A stretch of DNA of 64,000 nucleotides, from assembly GCA_020747015.1 (NCBI GenBank), contig JAGTJM010000001.1, positions 1-64,000 of the forward strand. Reading direction: 5' to 3'. Within the stretch, counting starts at the first letter, position 1. Every line of letters starts with the position of its first letter. This DNA is from Pyrenochaeta sp. MPI-SDFR-AT-0127. Its lineage: Eukaryota; Ascomycota; Dothideomycetes; Pleosporales; Cucurbitariaceae. The notes below the pieces were generated by a model. It worked only from the letters and a program-made list of their open reading frames with translations, made no database searches and was not told the origin of the DNA. Shown here in pieces: positions 44,196-55,031 of the stretch. Made by a program: the position numbers and the translations under genes.

Positions 44196-44992
44196 ATGTC
44201 CAGCATTAAAATATTAATACTTGATATGTCTTTAGCCTGTACCCGGATTTCAGATGCCCTCCTTGCGGCCCTCCAAGAAGCCTTCATTGCTGCCTCGTTG
44301 CTGGTGCCGCAATCCCTCCGCCGACAATTCGTTCTGGTTGGGAGCGGAGCCATGTTATACCACGGCTCCACACGTCGAGCAGAAGACCTCGATATTGTAG
44401 GCTCAGCAGACGCCCATGGGGCATTTATAGATGGTGCACGTACGGATCAACGCTTCTCAGTGGTAGCAGATGGCTGTAGATCTGATGACCTTGCTCCCAT
44501 GCATCTTAGATGATTTTACAATGCTAAAGAACATATTGTCTAGCATTCATTCAGTACTCAGCCCCAGCCGGTGCTGGCACTGGCATTGCTGTATCGATAG
44601 ACCTTATTGAGCTCGGTGGTGAAGTCATGCCGGGCTTCATGTACGAAGCCATAGCATTTGGTGATGTATTTGTGGCTTCCTTGCCAGAACTCTGGCGCAT
44701 GAAGGCAAGGGCCTTCGCTGTCACCCGTCCAGGTGAAAAAGTGGCCGATCTTGAAGACTACAAGTGGCTTTCGCGCCAGATGAGAGACAAGGCTGTCGAG
44801 TATGACTTGGTAGAAGTGCTGGACATGATTCTTGGGGAGCTCAGAGCGAGGCATCACGTGCCTTCGCGTGGACCTCGAGCCCCACCAAAACTTTCACCGC
44901 GTCTCTCCATCCCCAGCAAGCAATGGACCGCAGAGCCCGCACAAGGACGTCAAGACAGCCACCACCCATGTTTGACCTCTACAAGAATCAAG
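44196..44992 (+). CDS. Nucleotidyltransferase-like domain, open into the next gene
   Basis: Exon 1 runs from about 44196 (or ATG 44226) to 44475 and exon 2 from 44544 onward. The 68-bp intron restores FSVVADGSFIQYSAP. The N-terminal block QFVLVGSGAMLYHGSTRRAEDLDIVGS has the Gly-Ser then Asp-x-Asp pattern of the DNA polymerase beta-like nucleotidyltransferase fold. The rest (GTGIAVSIDLIELGGEV, FVASLPELWRMKARAF, EDYKWLSRQMRDKA, LVEVLDMILGEL) resembles the helical tail of that fold. Known relatives in fungi are mostly uncharacterised. Odd point: no stop codon follows; exon 2 stays open straight through the start of the Rrn9-domain gene at 44993. So either an unseen intron supplies a stop, or the gene is fused, or it is a remnant. 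The end given here is only the point where Rrn9 starts. Confidence 0.5.
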
Positions 44993-46939
44993 ATGTCGTT
45001 GTTTGGTGGTAGCGCTCCGGTGCCTCAATCGCCGTCCGAATCGAGCGATTCACAGCATTCCAATCCACTGCCATCACCATCTGCTGCTGAACATCCCAGC
45101 TCCCAAAGCGCTCTACCCGCACAGGACCTTGATCAACCACTAGATTCAGAATCAGATGATGATTTGTCTACCGACAGCGATGCAGAACTTGATGAGTCGC
45201 AGCCGGCACGCCCAAATCGATTCACTGGGCAGCCTCAGACATGGAGGGGCTATACAGCCGCGGACCGCCAGATAGCAGCATCACTCGAAAAAATGCAAGA
45301 CTCGGATCTTTCCGCTCACCTGTACAACGCCCATGCTCTCAAGCGCCGAGCCCGACGATCTGCAGCAGACATTGTGGGGTCGAAGGGGTGGCAGAGCAGG
45401 GATACTTGGTTGAAGTCAGGAACGGAGCTGCAATACACAGAGGAATCAGGTTTGACACAGACCGAGCTAGTACCGTCGAAGCATTGGACAGCATGGCCAT
45501 TACCTCCTGCGCGGCTTTCCGACTTCAATAGCCAGCCGGAAAGAAGACTGGTGGGTGGGCATCCTAATCAATGGATGATCGGGGGTCCGAGTAAACATGC
45601 TGCCGGCGAAACCCTCAGAGAAGAATTGTTGGCCATGTTTCTGCGGCTGGCCAAAGAATCTTGGGATTCGAGAGAAGCAGAGGACGAAGTTGACCGCGGC
45701 CGAGATCGTACAACACTCTCACGAAGCAGGTCACGTTCTAAGAGTGTCATATCCATTAAAGCGCGCCGATCTGCCTCACGAACTGACATTGAGATGAACG
45801 ATGGCCTCCGTAGTGCAGGAGATAGTGAGGATGAAGGCGAGGGAGATGACGGCCGCACGTACGGCAAGACACGCGGCAGGAAAGCACAAATGGATACATT
45901 CACGAGACCCACTTTTATGGCTGATGATGCGAGAGCTCAGAGAGTTCTGCAGCCCACCATTCATTCCATGTTGGTCAAGCTCGACGACCTTGCGTTAGCC
46001 GTCCGCCGAACACGACTTAATCATTTTGGTCGCAGTGGTTATAGTGATGGATCGTCTCTTAGCGAGTTCACCTCAGGTGCAGAGTCAGTGGATTCAAGGC
46101 CTCAGTCTACAACAGGGGCTAGATCGAATAGTATCGGAAGTCGAAAATTGAGCGCTTCTCGTGCCTCGTCAGTACGTGCCAGTCGGGTACCGAAAAAAGG
46201 TAGGAAGCCGTCAAACGACGAGAAAACGATTTTGGATAGCGATATTGCCTCGAGCAGCACTTCTGGCTCGGAGGATCCTAGTAGCCACGACCAGAAGCGA
46301 AAGCGGCGGAGATCAGCAAGCACAACAAGCGAGAATAGCACCTCTTCGACCCGTGATCAGTCAGGGAGGGCTGGGCTTATGGACTGGAGTGAAATTCTTG
46401 GGCTTGCAGCTGTGAAAGGCTGGAATGAGCGAGCACTTGCTCGGACTGCTCAGCGCTGTGCTGGCCTCTTCAGGGAGGACATGTCATTCATTGCTTTCGA
46501 TGAAGGTCTCGTAAAGAAGCATGTTGCGGAGCCAGTACTTTTTACGCCTACCATGGTCCCAGCTCTAGCTGCCTTTCCTATCACAGGGCGGCCAACATCT
46601 AAGCGCCCATACTTTCAGATTGGTACACTGCGTTGTCCCCACGCGGATTGCTTTGGTCACGAGAAAGATTTTGCGTTACCGTATCGCGTCGTCGAACACT
46701 GTAAGCGAGTCCATGGGTATGATCCGAGGACCAATGATTCCGACAATGAGGAAAGGACAGTAGGAGGTGTTCATATTGACGGGTTCTTGCAACCAGTCAC
46801 ATTGAAGCCAGGCTGGTTAGGTCACGGCAGGTCAAAGGCTGGTAAACCAAGCAAAAAGCCAAAGACGGGAGAAGAAGACGATGTAATTGCACCTGATACA
46901 GTGATGGCTGGCGGGGATTCTGCTGTGATAGAAGGATGA
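44993..46939 (+). CDS. RRN9: Rrn9-domain protein (RNA polymerase I upstream factor-like)
   Basis: A 648-residue exon, started at MSLFGGSAPVPQSP, which looks like a native N-terminus. The Rrn9 domain is near residues 80-165: TWRGYTAADRQIAASLEKMQDSDLSAHLYNAHALK, then KHWTAWPLPP. In yeast, Rrn9 belongs to the upstream activating factor that recruits RNA polymerase I to rDNA. The middle is disordered, Ser/Arg/Asp-rich. The C-terminal part has ILGLAAVKGW, RTAQRCAGLFRE and a zinc-finger-like segment RCPHADCFGHEKDF...HCKRVHGYD. The same frame is open upstream into the nucleotidyltransferase-like exon, so a longer product is formally possible. Confidence 0.75.
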   Translation: MSLFGGSAPVPQSPSESSDSQHSNPLPSPSAAEHPSSQSALPAQDLDQPLDSESDDDLSTDSDAELDESQPARPNRFTGQPQTWRGYTAADRQIAASLEKMQDSDLSAHLYNAHALKRRARRSAADIVGSKGWQSRDTWLKSGTELQYTEESGLTQTELVPSKHWTAWPLPPARLSDFNSQPERRLVGGHPNQWMIGGPSKHAAGETLREELLAMFLRLAKESWDSREAEDEVDRGRDRTTLSRSRSRSKSVISIKARRSASRTDIEMNDGLRSAGDSEDEGEGDDGRTYGKTRGRKAQMDTFTRPTFMADDARAQRVLQPTIHSMLVKLDDLALAVRRTRLNHFGRSGYSDGSSLSEFTSGAESVDSRPQSTTGARSNSIGSRKLSASRASSVRASRVPKKGRKPSNDEKTILDSDIASSSTSGSEDPSSHDQKRKRRRSASTTSENSTSSTRDQSGRAGLMDWSEILGLAAVKGWNERALARTAQRCAGLFREDMSFIAFDEGLVKKHVAEPVLFTPTMVPALAAFPITGRPTSKRPYFQIGTLRCPHADCFGHEKDFALPYRVVEHCKRVHGYDPRTNDSDNEERTVGGVHIDGFLQPVTLKPGWLGHGRSKAGKPSKKPKTGEEDDVIAPDTVMAGGDSAVIEG

Positions 46940-47274
46940 TTCTGTAGATCAGTAGATGCGGCAGAAACACACGGTCCGATTCTCAAAGCGAAGTGTTGCA
47001 ATGAACAGATCCCAGTTACTGAATTGGACAGCAAGTCCAAGCTTCCATGCCCCCACAAGTGCGGGAGCCGGGAGCCAATTTAGCGCATGAGTTCGCGTGT
47101 GCCGCGCGATCTGGCCGTTGAGCTCGCCTACACGTCCCCTTTTAACCATTGCCTCCGTAACCCCACAACTTGGCTACATCGAAGCAGCGTTCCTTCATGG
47201 GCCGTAAGAGTATCGACACGCTATAGTCCTATGGCTTCTTTGGATATCTACATACGTTCTAACCTTTTGAGAAT
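46940..47274. other. Short intergenic region
   Basis: RRN9-like 3' flank and helicase promoter. No other feature seen. Confidence 0.5.
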
Positions 47275-50200
47275 ATGTCATATCGCGGTAGTGCATACTA
47301 TCCAGCGGCGATTGATGAGCGTGCGTTCAATCTTTCTATGCGACTAGGTGTATGATAGTAGAGCCGCTTCCAACTAATACCAATCAAAGATATATCTGTA
47401 GGAGAGGGTCATGTGCATCAAATCCCACCCGCTGCCCTTCCTACTGTCCCGCCATCATACTCTACACCATACAAACCACTGCAACTCGCTTCCAAATTCG
47501 AAGGCCCAATCGCATACTCAGCCTTTGGTACTTCCACTTCGAAAAATTCGGAGAATATATCACTTGTAGCTGGGTATACTGTCGGCAGACCATCAAACAC
47601 AGCGTCAAATAAGAGAAAGCAACCTCAGGACCATGAGGCTACGGGAGATAAACGACTAAGACAGGAAAGGCCAGTGGCGTATACGAGTGTGGGACGACAT
47701 GGGGAGTCAATACCACTCACTGCAAGTACATTTCAACCACCTCATGGCACTCAACACAATCCATTCGAGATAGAGTCGAGTCCGGAGCCAGAGTCAATTG
47801 ATGCACGAAAATCCCAAAAGACAGCCCTAATTCAGTTCGAACGTTACACCTTGGGCCCTGATGACTCCGAGGATGCAGAGGTTGTAGTCCAGAGTTTCAT
47901 TACAGCCAACAGCCAACTCCAGTTCTATGCTGTAGCTTTTGGACATATTCCCGGAATTTACACAAACTGGGAAGACGCAATGAAACAGGTTCAGTCCTTC
48001 CCTGATGCGAATATAAGGGCTTTTAGCAGTAAGGGAGCAGCATGGGAGTATCTCGAGCACCACGTAGAATTGGTCCAAGCAGCCAACAATCGCCGAGACT
48101 TAACCTTCGCGTGGCCTGCGAGAACGCATGCTGAGTTCCATGCCCGTGAGCTTGCACACTCCCCTGCTTTCTTGAACACCACGCACCTACCGATACCGAG
48201 AGGTCAAACACCAGTCCCACAGCCATTTTCTTCTGCTTTCGAATCATCACCCATGCCAGAGCTGCATGGCCTATCCAATGCGGACACACGATATGGTCAA
48301 CTCATGCAACCTTTTCAATCTGTGCAACTCCAGACTTCTAGAAGTGCGCTACAAGCGACTATTCTGAGTGATCCCGTAGTCGGTTCCGAACCCATTCTTA
48401 GTCCGGAACAGCAGAAAGTCGTCGATCTCATCCTCGCAGGCCATAATGTGTTCTATACTGGCTCAGCTGGCTGTGGGAAGTCTACTATTCTTAAAGCCTT
48501 CGTCAAGCAACTTCACAGTCGAGGTAAAAGGGTCCGGATTGTGGCTCCAACAAATCTTGCTGCGCTGAATGTCCAGGGCAATACAACATGGCACTTTGCC
48601 GGATGGACACCAGATAGCTTCAAGAAGTCCCTGGACAAGTTAATGCAGGCTGCTCATGGAAAAGAAGTCTATGAGCGAATGGATACCACCGATGTACTTG
48701 TCATTGACGAGATCAGTATGGTTGAAAACCTGCAGTTTGAGCGATTGAACCATATCATGAAAGCATCAAGAGGAGAGAAGTACGGTGGTGGGCCGTTCGG
48801 TGGTGTACAAATCATCGTAACGGGAGATGTAAGTCGTTCACAAGTTCATTTCGTTGTGTAGCTAATGCTCGTAGTTTTGTCAACTATCGCCCGTGAAGCC
48901 TTTTAAGTATTGCATAGGCTGTGGCTGGGAGCTCATTCGCGACAACAAGTGGCAGCCAAAACAATATCAATGCGAGAACAAATATTGTAGAGAGGATGTT
49001 TTCTACGATATTGATAAGTGGGCCTTCCGCAGCAAGGCCTGGGAGGTATGACTGCCACCAACAACTCATCAAAGCATTGTAAGGACACTGTTGACCCGAG
49101 CAGGAATGTAACTTCAAGCATGTCAATCTTACCGAGATTCATCGACAACATGATAAAAAATTCATCAGCATCCTACAACGGATTCGAACAGGTAATATAC
49201 ACTTTGACCACAGCTCCGCCTGCCACACCATCCCAATTGTGGTGGCAATGGTCGGAGGAACGTGGAACGCCCAAAAAAATCGTAGATGAATAGAATTTGC
49301 TAATCTGCGTTAGACGGCGTTATCCTGCCAAATCATGCGAACATACTGCTGAATCATGCGTCCGAAACTGAGGATGCAATCAAACTTTTCGCGAGGCGCG
49401 AAGATGTTGACCGCATCAACAATGAGAATATTGCCAAAATTCCCTCAACACCTTGCACATACAAATGTGTAGATCACTTTGATTGGAAAGTTCATCATAT
49501 GAGCGACAAGACGTTGGAAAAGAACTCTCGTGAGGCTGAGGACGGCACAGGCACACTACACGCACTCGTACGTGTTCTCTCCCAAACTTTATTCGCTATA
49601 CTAATTTCTCCTTGCAGAAAGAGCACAGATATGAGATATTCGTGCAGTTGAAGGAAAGCATGCGAGTCGTACTACAGGCCAACTTGGAACCAGGTGTAGG
49701 CCTTGTCAACGGCGCTCAGGGCGCCATTATTGGCTTCGAGCCTTACGATAGCAAGAAGTTACCTCGGAAACAAGACAATAAAATCGAAGCAACTATGTCT
49801 ACTGGACCAATACTCAGAGGGGGCCACGCTGCGTATGCCGAGCAGCAAATTAAGCTCTACGCCTCATCGAACCGGCAACAAGCATGGCCGATTGTGCAAT
49901 TCGACAACGGTATAACTAAAACGATCTATGCTGACTGTACGGTCAACGAGCTTGGAAATGACGAGCCTTACAGTCTGCTATCGAGAACACAGATTCCACT
50001 CATGGCAGGATATGCTATTACAGTCCACAAGTCACAGGTAGGCTTCATCCCGGATATTGTCTGCAGCATCTAAGTTTTTTACGCAGGGTATGACGCTCGA
50101 TCGTGTTATTGTCGATCTTTCAAGGGCGTTTGAGCCAAGCCAAATATATGTTGCACGTCAGTGGAGATTCATCCTCAATAATGTGCAAGCTTGCCAGCTA

Positions 50201-50329
50201 ATCTTCTGCATAGTCAGCAGAGCACGATCGCTCAAAGGATTGAAGGTCCTTGGTCTTCCTCAAAGAAACTTGGGCGGCGCCAACGCACAGGTGAAGGAGT
50301 TTTTCGAAAAGTACCTCAGCAAAACGTGA
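47275..50329 (+). CDS. PIF1-family DNA helicase with N-terminal viroplasmin/RNase H1-like domain
   Basis: Eight exons: 47275-47320, 47402-48828, 48875-49045, 49104-49191, 49314-49567, 49618-50037, 50087-50156 and 50214-50329; 863 residues. A disordered start is followed by a viroplasmin (RNase H1 N-terminal) domain near residue 170-220 (QFYAVAFGHIPGIYTNWEDAMKQVQSFP, FSSKGAAWEYL). The helicase core has Walker A GSAGCGKST, LVIDEISMV, GDFCQLSPV restored by intron 2, LTEIHRQHD, then YAITVHKSQGMTLDRVIVDL and finally YVALSRARSLKGL, restored by intron 7. After motif III sits an inserted four-Cys unit (CIGC then CENKYC), a probable zinc site. PIF1 helicases act in telomere, replication and mitochondrial DNA upkeep. 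An alternative tail splice (GTGGAG donor) breaks the motif and was rejected. Confidence 0.9.
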
Positions 50330-50794
50330 GCGCTTGTAAGCGTGTGCCGGTAAATATCGTGCGGTACACAATCACAGACCCTACATCTTGTGTATATTTC
50401 GCATTTCCCGTCGGTTGTCGATCTAGTGATTTTCTAGGGGCTACATATAGGCCAAAGTGTCTTGCCCTCGATGTTATAACTAGCATCAGGTATCTCTCGT
50501 GTTTTGATCAAGAGATTTGCCGTCAATGAGGCATCTGACACATTAGACAGGCCGTCATGAAGGCAGATTATCTATGCATTCCACGGAACAAAGACTAAAA
50601 TGAAGGAATATAGGATTCAAGGATTCTTTTCTTGAAGGAGCTAGAGACTAACCTTGTACTCTTTTATTCTAGCAGATGTATGCTCGCGCTTTGTTACCCT
50701 TGGTAATTCTGTTCGTCTACAGAGCTGAAGAAAACTAGTCGCAAGTGAAAGTGATAGTAAAATTGTTCAATCCACCATTCCCTGAAGACATGCT
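50330..50794. other. Intergenic, convergent 3' ends
   Basis: Between the stops of the helicase and the flavin-reductase-like gene. Nothing supported. Confidence 0.55.
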
Positions 50795-51726
50795 TCATCT
50801 GTCATCGCTTTCTCTTTCCTCGTCGATATGCCCTTCCTTGTCAATCCTCTTATTCAGTGCTGAGCTTCCCTCCAAACCTGCTAAAGTCGCCTTATCCATT
50901 CCTGGAATTCGCATTTCAAACACCTCCCTGACAACCGTATACTCGTAATACCCACAGCGTGCAATGGGCACAGTCTTCTTGATATCGATCTTGCCATCGG
51001 TCAAAACCCTCTCGTCGATGTGGATGCCTACAACCTTGCCAATTACAACGTCCACGGCGCCCATGGGCGGGTTCCCCGGGAGGCGCAGTGTGGTATAATG
51101 CCTGCATTCGAATTTGATCGGACTTTTCTTTACCAATGGAACTTTCATCTTCCCTTTGTCCGTCACGACGTCACTCATTCGACTGTCTTCTTTCTCTAGC
51201 CCTGCGCGCTCAAACTCATCGACGCCATACTCGACCTGCTCTGACGTAACGTTCACCGCTTCTCGCAGCTCATACGTAGCAAGGTTCCAGCAGAACACGC
51301 CTGTAGCCTCGGCGTTGCGGACTGTGTCTTTCTGCTGAGAGGTGGGTGTTTGGTTGGCGCTGAACATTACGTAGGGTGGATCAAAGGTCAGGTTGTTGAA
51401 TTGGCTGTAGGGAGCCAGGTTGGCGAGGCCAGATGGCGAGACAGTCGAGATCCAACCGATGGGACGAGGAATTACACAGGCCTGAATGGGTTAGGGGACA
51501 TTCTTGAGAAGTTCATAGGTATAGTTGATGACTTGACGGGGAGAATGGAAAATATACTATACAATCGAATGAATGTAGAGATGGCCTCATGGACGGCCAA
51601 CGTGATGCTGGAAGATGGTGATACAATTCAAGCTAGGTGCAACTAATGCATCTCGAAACAATCTCAACGTACCTTGAACGGATCATGAGGAAGCCCATGA
51701 TCTTCTATCCCAGGTTGGTAAAACAT
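50795..51726 (-). CDS. Flavin reductase-like FMN-binding protein
   Basis: Two exons, 51726-51673 and 51481-50795, with a 191-bp intron. The product is 246 residues. Exon 1 gives MFYQPGIEDHGLPHDPFK and exon 2 continues ACVIPRPIGWISTVSPSGLANLAPYSQFNNLTFDPPYVMFS, the conserved start of the split-barrel flavin reductase family (the VPRPIGWIST signature with SQFNN). Later blocks are KDTVRNAEATGVFCWNLATYELREAVN and the GAVDVVIGKVVGIHIDERVL strand. Members bind FMN and pass electrons from NAD(P)H to partner enzymes; the partner here is unknown. It has no signal peptide. Without the first exon the conserved PRPIGW block would be lost. Confidence 0.88.
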
Positions 51727-52129
51727 ATTGCTCTATTCGTTTATAGGGTACTCCAGCTATTCACTTCTCTGACGTCCAGCTTTGCAATTACTGGTCTCCA
51801 AATACTCGACTCTTGAAATCTCAATCAGAAACGCTGAAAATACCACGAGACTTTATAGCCGCAATCTCAAAACCTCGATACGCGAAAAAGGGTCTACCCC
51901 GGCTTGCGTTCGGTATCTACGTACAACTGCGGGGAGATCTAAGGATCGGCAATTGTAAACGGGGGGACCCTGAATGCTCGTTGCCCCCCACTAATGCAGC
52001 GCAGCGTTGAGGCGAAGGCTAGTTTGAGTATAGTTTCCGAATAAATGATATGTCTACTTATGATAGACAGTTGCAAGAATCATTTTATTGAAAGATATCG
52101 AGAGAACTCCAGTTCAAAGCAAAAAGAAC
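51727..52129. promoter_or_regulatory. Divergent promoter of flavin-reductase-like and SDR genes
   Basis: About 400 bp between two divergently read redox genes. No clear TATA box. Co-regulation is possible but not shown. Confidence 0.4.
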
Positions 52130-52885
52130 ATGACAGAAACGGTTCTCATAACAGGTGCATCTTCCGGCTTCGGTCTTGCATTTGTTAAACACTACAGTTC
52201 GCTACCGTCACCGCCTTCCATTATCGCTTTGGACAATCAATCATTCCCCGAATCCCAACTACCCAGCTTGAACCCCAAGACTGTCCGTTTCTTTCAGGTG
52301 GACATTACGTCTCCTAACCTGCTGTCCGACTTGGCCCAACAAATCGGGCCTGGGCCTATACATCTGATACTCCACTGTGCGGGCGTGCGAGGCCTCGTCA
52401 AGAGCATTGTGCAAAGCAAACCGGGCGATGTGGCAGCCGCCGAGACACTGGCGGTGATGGATAAAGAAACCATGACGAAGACATTTGAGATCAACACGTG
52501 GGGCACATTTAACCTTATCAAGACCTTTCTGCCAAATATCCAAGACGCAGTGAGATCAGAGCAAGGAGGAGCGCCACCTAGAGTCATCATTTTGTCCTCG
52601 CGCATGGGCTCTGTTGCTGCAAATGTTGGGGGTGGCGGCTACGCATATCGCGTGAGTAAGGCGGCGCTCAACGCTGTAGTGAAGAGTGTCAGCATCGATG
52701 TCCCTGAAGCAAGTTTTCTGTTGCTGCATCCGGGACGTGTGGAGACGGGCCTTGTGGCGTGGAAGGAGGAAGGCGCTATTTCCGTTGAAGAGAGCCTAAT
52801 AGATTGCTTGAAGGTCATTGATGGAATGAAAAGGGGGGAGGGTGGGAAATTTCTAGATCGGTTTGGGAAGACAATAGAATGGTAG
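52130..52885 (+). CDS. Short-chain dehydrogenase/reductase
   Basis: A single exon of 251 residues, from MTETVLITGASSGFG. It has the Rossmann nucleotide-binding motif TGASSGFG, a VDITS acidic stretch at the end of beta-4, LHCAGVRG (the NAG-like motif), FEINTWGTFNL, the catalytic Ser in ILSSRMGS and YRVSK with the catalytic Tyr and Lys. A HPGRVETGLV loop follows. No signal peptide or membrane segment. The substrate cannot be told. An in-frame non-ATG extension upstream exists but the ATG at 52130 gives the standard SDR start. Confidence 0.9.
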   Translation: MTETVLITGASSGFGLAFVKHYSSLPSPPSIIALDNQSFPESQLPSLNPKTVRFFQVDITSPNLLSDLAQQIGPGPIHLILHCAGVRGLVKSIVQSKPGDVAAAETLAVMDKETMTKTFEINTWGTFNLIKTFLPNIQDAVRSEQGGAPPRVIILSSRMGSVAANVGGGGYAYRVSKAALNAVVKSVSIDVPEASFLLLHPGRVETGLVAWKEEGAISVEESLIDCLKVIDGMKRGEGGKFLDRFGKTIEW

Positions 52886-53353
52886 GAGCGGTGATATTGG
52901 AGAGAAATAGTGTTGTTTCATTCTCAATCAATCTATTCGAATTGTAGCATTATCATCGGTATCCCATCACTCATGAACTCTATCAACTAGACATTCACAC
53001 CCATTCGCACTGCAAGTCTAGCTTTGAGGTAGTACATTTGGTCCGAATGCGGTGGACCCTTCCCTCAATGCCATCATGTGTCCCTTCTCGAGCTCGTTCT
53101 CTATCCGTTCGTCCAAACTGGGGTTTGCCATGCTATGCATACTACAAGAAGAGTGGACAAATGATGGCAATTCTTGAATTGACGTTGTCATTCTTGCAGA
53201 AAAAAATCTCCAAGCAGTGCCTTGAACATGCTTCATGCCGCCGGACTTGGATTGAGAGTGCACCGAGTGCGTTGATCTGAAGGCTTTCGAGGCGAAACAT
53301 GTTGTACGCATGTCTCTCTAAAACTTAAGCGTCGCGATTCCATTGTTCGAAAG
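52886..53353. other. Intergenic, convergent 3' ends
   Basis: Between the stops of the SDR and the acidic conserved gene. ORFs on both strands of up to 97 codons have no domain. Confidence 0.5.
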
Positions 53354-54199
53354 TCATCCTCCCTCTTCCTCCTTAGGTACGCCTGCTACTGTACCTTCCT
53401 CCTGTATCGCTCTCCCACTTGAAATCTTGGCGGCTACCCCTAGGCCTCCCTCGATGCCCTGTACAAGTCCGTCCAATGCACCAAATATGTCACCCTGATT
53501 CTTCTCTGTTGCATCGCTCAATTTATCCTGCCCCGCTTGGCCCTTGCCCTTGCCTTTATTCCTGTTGGAAACCTCGACGCCCTCTATTCGCAGCATGTAG
53601 CCTTGGTCTGGCGAGCTTTCGTCAAAAGAAGGAGCCGTCCGTACACCAGTGTCTGTTATTTGCCATGTCGATGAGAGTGACTGTGCATCAACAACGGTGC
53701 GTCCGTCGGTGCCAACGTCGATTATGAGGTAGTGTTCTGTGACACCGGGGATGGGAGGTGGAAGTGGAGACTCGGCTGGCGGGTCTTCTTCATCCTCGTT
53801 GTGCCCATCTTGCATGTGCTGCCTCTCCTCGTCTTCTGGAGTGTGTTGGGGTAGGTATTTCGTTTCGTCTAGCCCTAGGCTTCGCATCGATGCGGCAGTG
53901 ACGATGACAGGATCGTCGTCGGCAAAGACATAATGAACATATGGATGGTAGTGTTCGCCCGAAGTCGTGTCTTCTATCAGTGTGAAGAATGGTCTAAAGT
54001 TCGGCGGTGGTAGGAGCGTCTGTTCGGAATTGAGCTCTGGGTATGGTATCTCGTCCTCCTCGCCGGCCACTTCAGGTGGCTGTTGCTCATAAGGCTCGTC
54101 GCCTGGTGGATCTTCGAAATTGGGGACTGGCGGTGATCGCGGAGAATGCGCTAAATGAGGCACGGGAGGCGATCTCGAAGTGTTTGGGTCTGTAGACAT
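53354..54199 (-). CDS. Conserved acidic fungal protein
   Basis: A single exon of 281 residues. The first ~60 residues are Pro/Glu-rich and disordered. The central block NFRPFFTLIEDTTSGEHYHPYVHYVFADDDPVIVTAA and the later VTEHYLIIDVGTDGRTVVDAQSLSSTWQIT look conserved among filamentous ascomycetes to my memory, where they remain unnamed. The C-terminal part is Gly/Lys-rich with a helix (GDIFGALDGLVQGIEGGLGV). No enzyme motif, signal peptide or membrane helix. A regulatory or adaptor role is possible but unproven. Confidence 0.65.
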   Translation of the reverse strand: MSTDPNTSRSPPVPHLAHSPRSPPVPNFEDPPGDEPYEQQPPEVAGEEDEIPYPELNSEQTLLPPPNFRPFFTLIEDTTSGEHYHPYVHYVFADDDPVIVTAASMRSLGLDETKYLPQHTPEDEERQHMQDGHNEDEEDPPAESPLPPPIPGVTEHYLIIDVGTDGRTVVDAQSLSSTWQITDTGVRTAPSFDESSPDQGYMLRIEGVEVSNRNKGKGKGQAGQDKLSDATEKNQGDIFGALDGLVQGIEGGLGVAAKISSGRAIQEEGTVAGVPKEEEGG

Positions 54200-54561
54200 C
54201 TGTGGTGGTTGATGGACGGTTTAGCAGGCTGCAGTTGGCGGAGCTATGGTGAGCTCGAGGTATGATGCTCGGTATCGATAAAAGACGTGTCCGTGCACAC
54301 CATCTTGCGAATACCTCCACGACTAAATGAATGCAGCAACCATGATAAAGAGATGTTATCTTTGAATTTGATGGGTGTAGAAAGCGCTCTACAGGGTATG
54401 ATCCGAGCGCCAGTCGTGATAGTCGTGTCATTGTGCTCCAAATCTCCGGTGACGCGAGCAAGCTTCTATCAAGGCAGCACGACTACAGCGTCCCCTCCAT
54501 GCATGTTGACCAGTTTATGTAGCTACAACCCAGCCATAATCCGTATCACCGAAGTAGAAAA
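54200..54561. other. Short intergenic region
   Basis: Promoter of the acidic protein gene and 3' flank of APC11, both on the minus strand. No further feature. Confidence 0.5.
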
Positions 54562-55031
54562 CTAGATCGGGCTGGTGTCTGGTTGCTGGGGTTGGTCTTG
54601 GTTCTCGATGGCGGCAGGCGCTTCTTGGCTCTTCGACTTGAAAGCTTCAATGCATGTCAGCTGACGCCCATGGAGGAAAGGGAAGTACCTACGCTGCCTA
54701 CACATGGGACACTTTTCTTGGGAGCTCTCCTGCTTCAGCCATGAGAAGATGCAGTGCTGTATGGGTGTTAGTTGTGGTACGCTATGCTGAGGACGGGGGA
54801 GGGACCTGCCATGTGGAAAGAGTGGTTGCATTCGCCGAGCACTGATCTAAATAAGCATAATCCAGACTATGCAGACGTCCTAGACTTACGCAGTGGACAC
54901 TCGTCGCCTGGAAACTTGCACTTGGAACAGGTGCTGTCGTACGGATTGCGGCAGATGCCACAGACATCATCGTCGGGCATGTCCCAGCGCCAGGCGGCGA
55001 CGGCGTTCCATTCCCGTATGGTGACCTTCAT
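54562..55031 (-). CDS. APC11: Anaphase-promoting complex subunit 11 (RING-H2)
   Basis: Four exons: 55031-54890, 54841-54810, 54756-54693 and 54644-54562, encoding 106 residues. The spliced protein begins MKVTIREWNAVAAWRWDMPDDDVCGIC and carries the RING-H2 ligands in CGIC, CSKC, CPL, GECNHSFHMHC and CPMCRQ. It is the catalytic RING subunit of the APC/C ubiquitin ligase, which drives mitotic exit with Cdc20/Cdh1. Intron 2 (54809-54757) appears to start with GCAGGT: only a GC donor after FHM gives the invariant FHMHC spacing. The tail after CRQ is longer than in yeast and Gln/Pro-rich, reached by a short last intron; this tail is the least certain part. Confidence 0.9.
54757..54809 (-). other. 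Probable GC-AG intron in APC11
   Basis: 53 bp, donor ATG/GCAGGT, acceptor ATACAG. The nearby GT at +5 would shift the frame of the RING domain. The donor is weaker than the RPN2 one (TG rather than AG before the cut). Confidence 0.65.
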
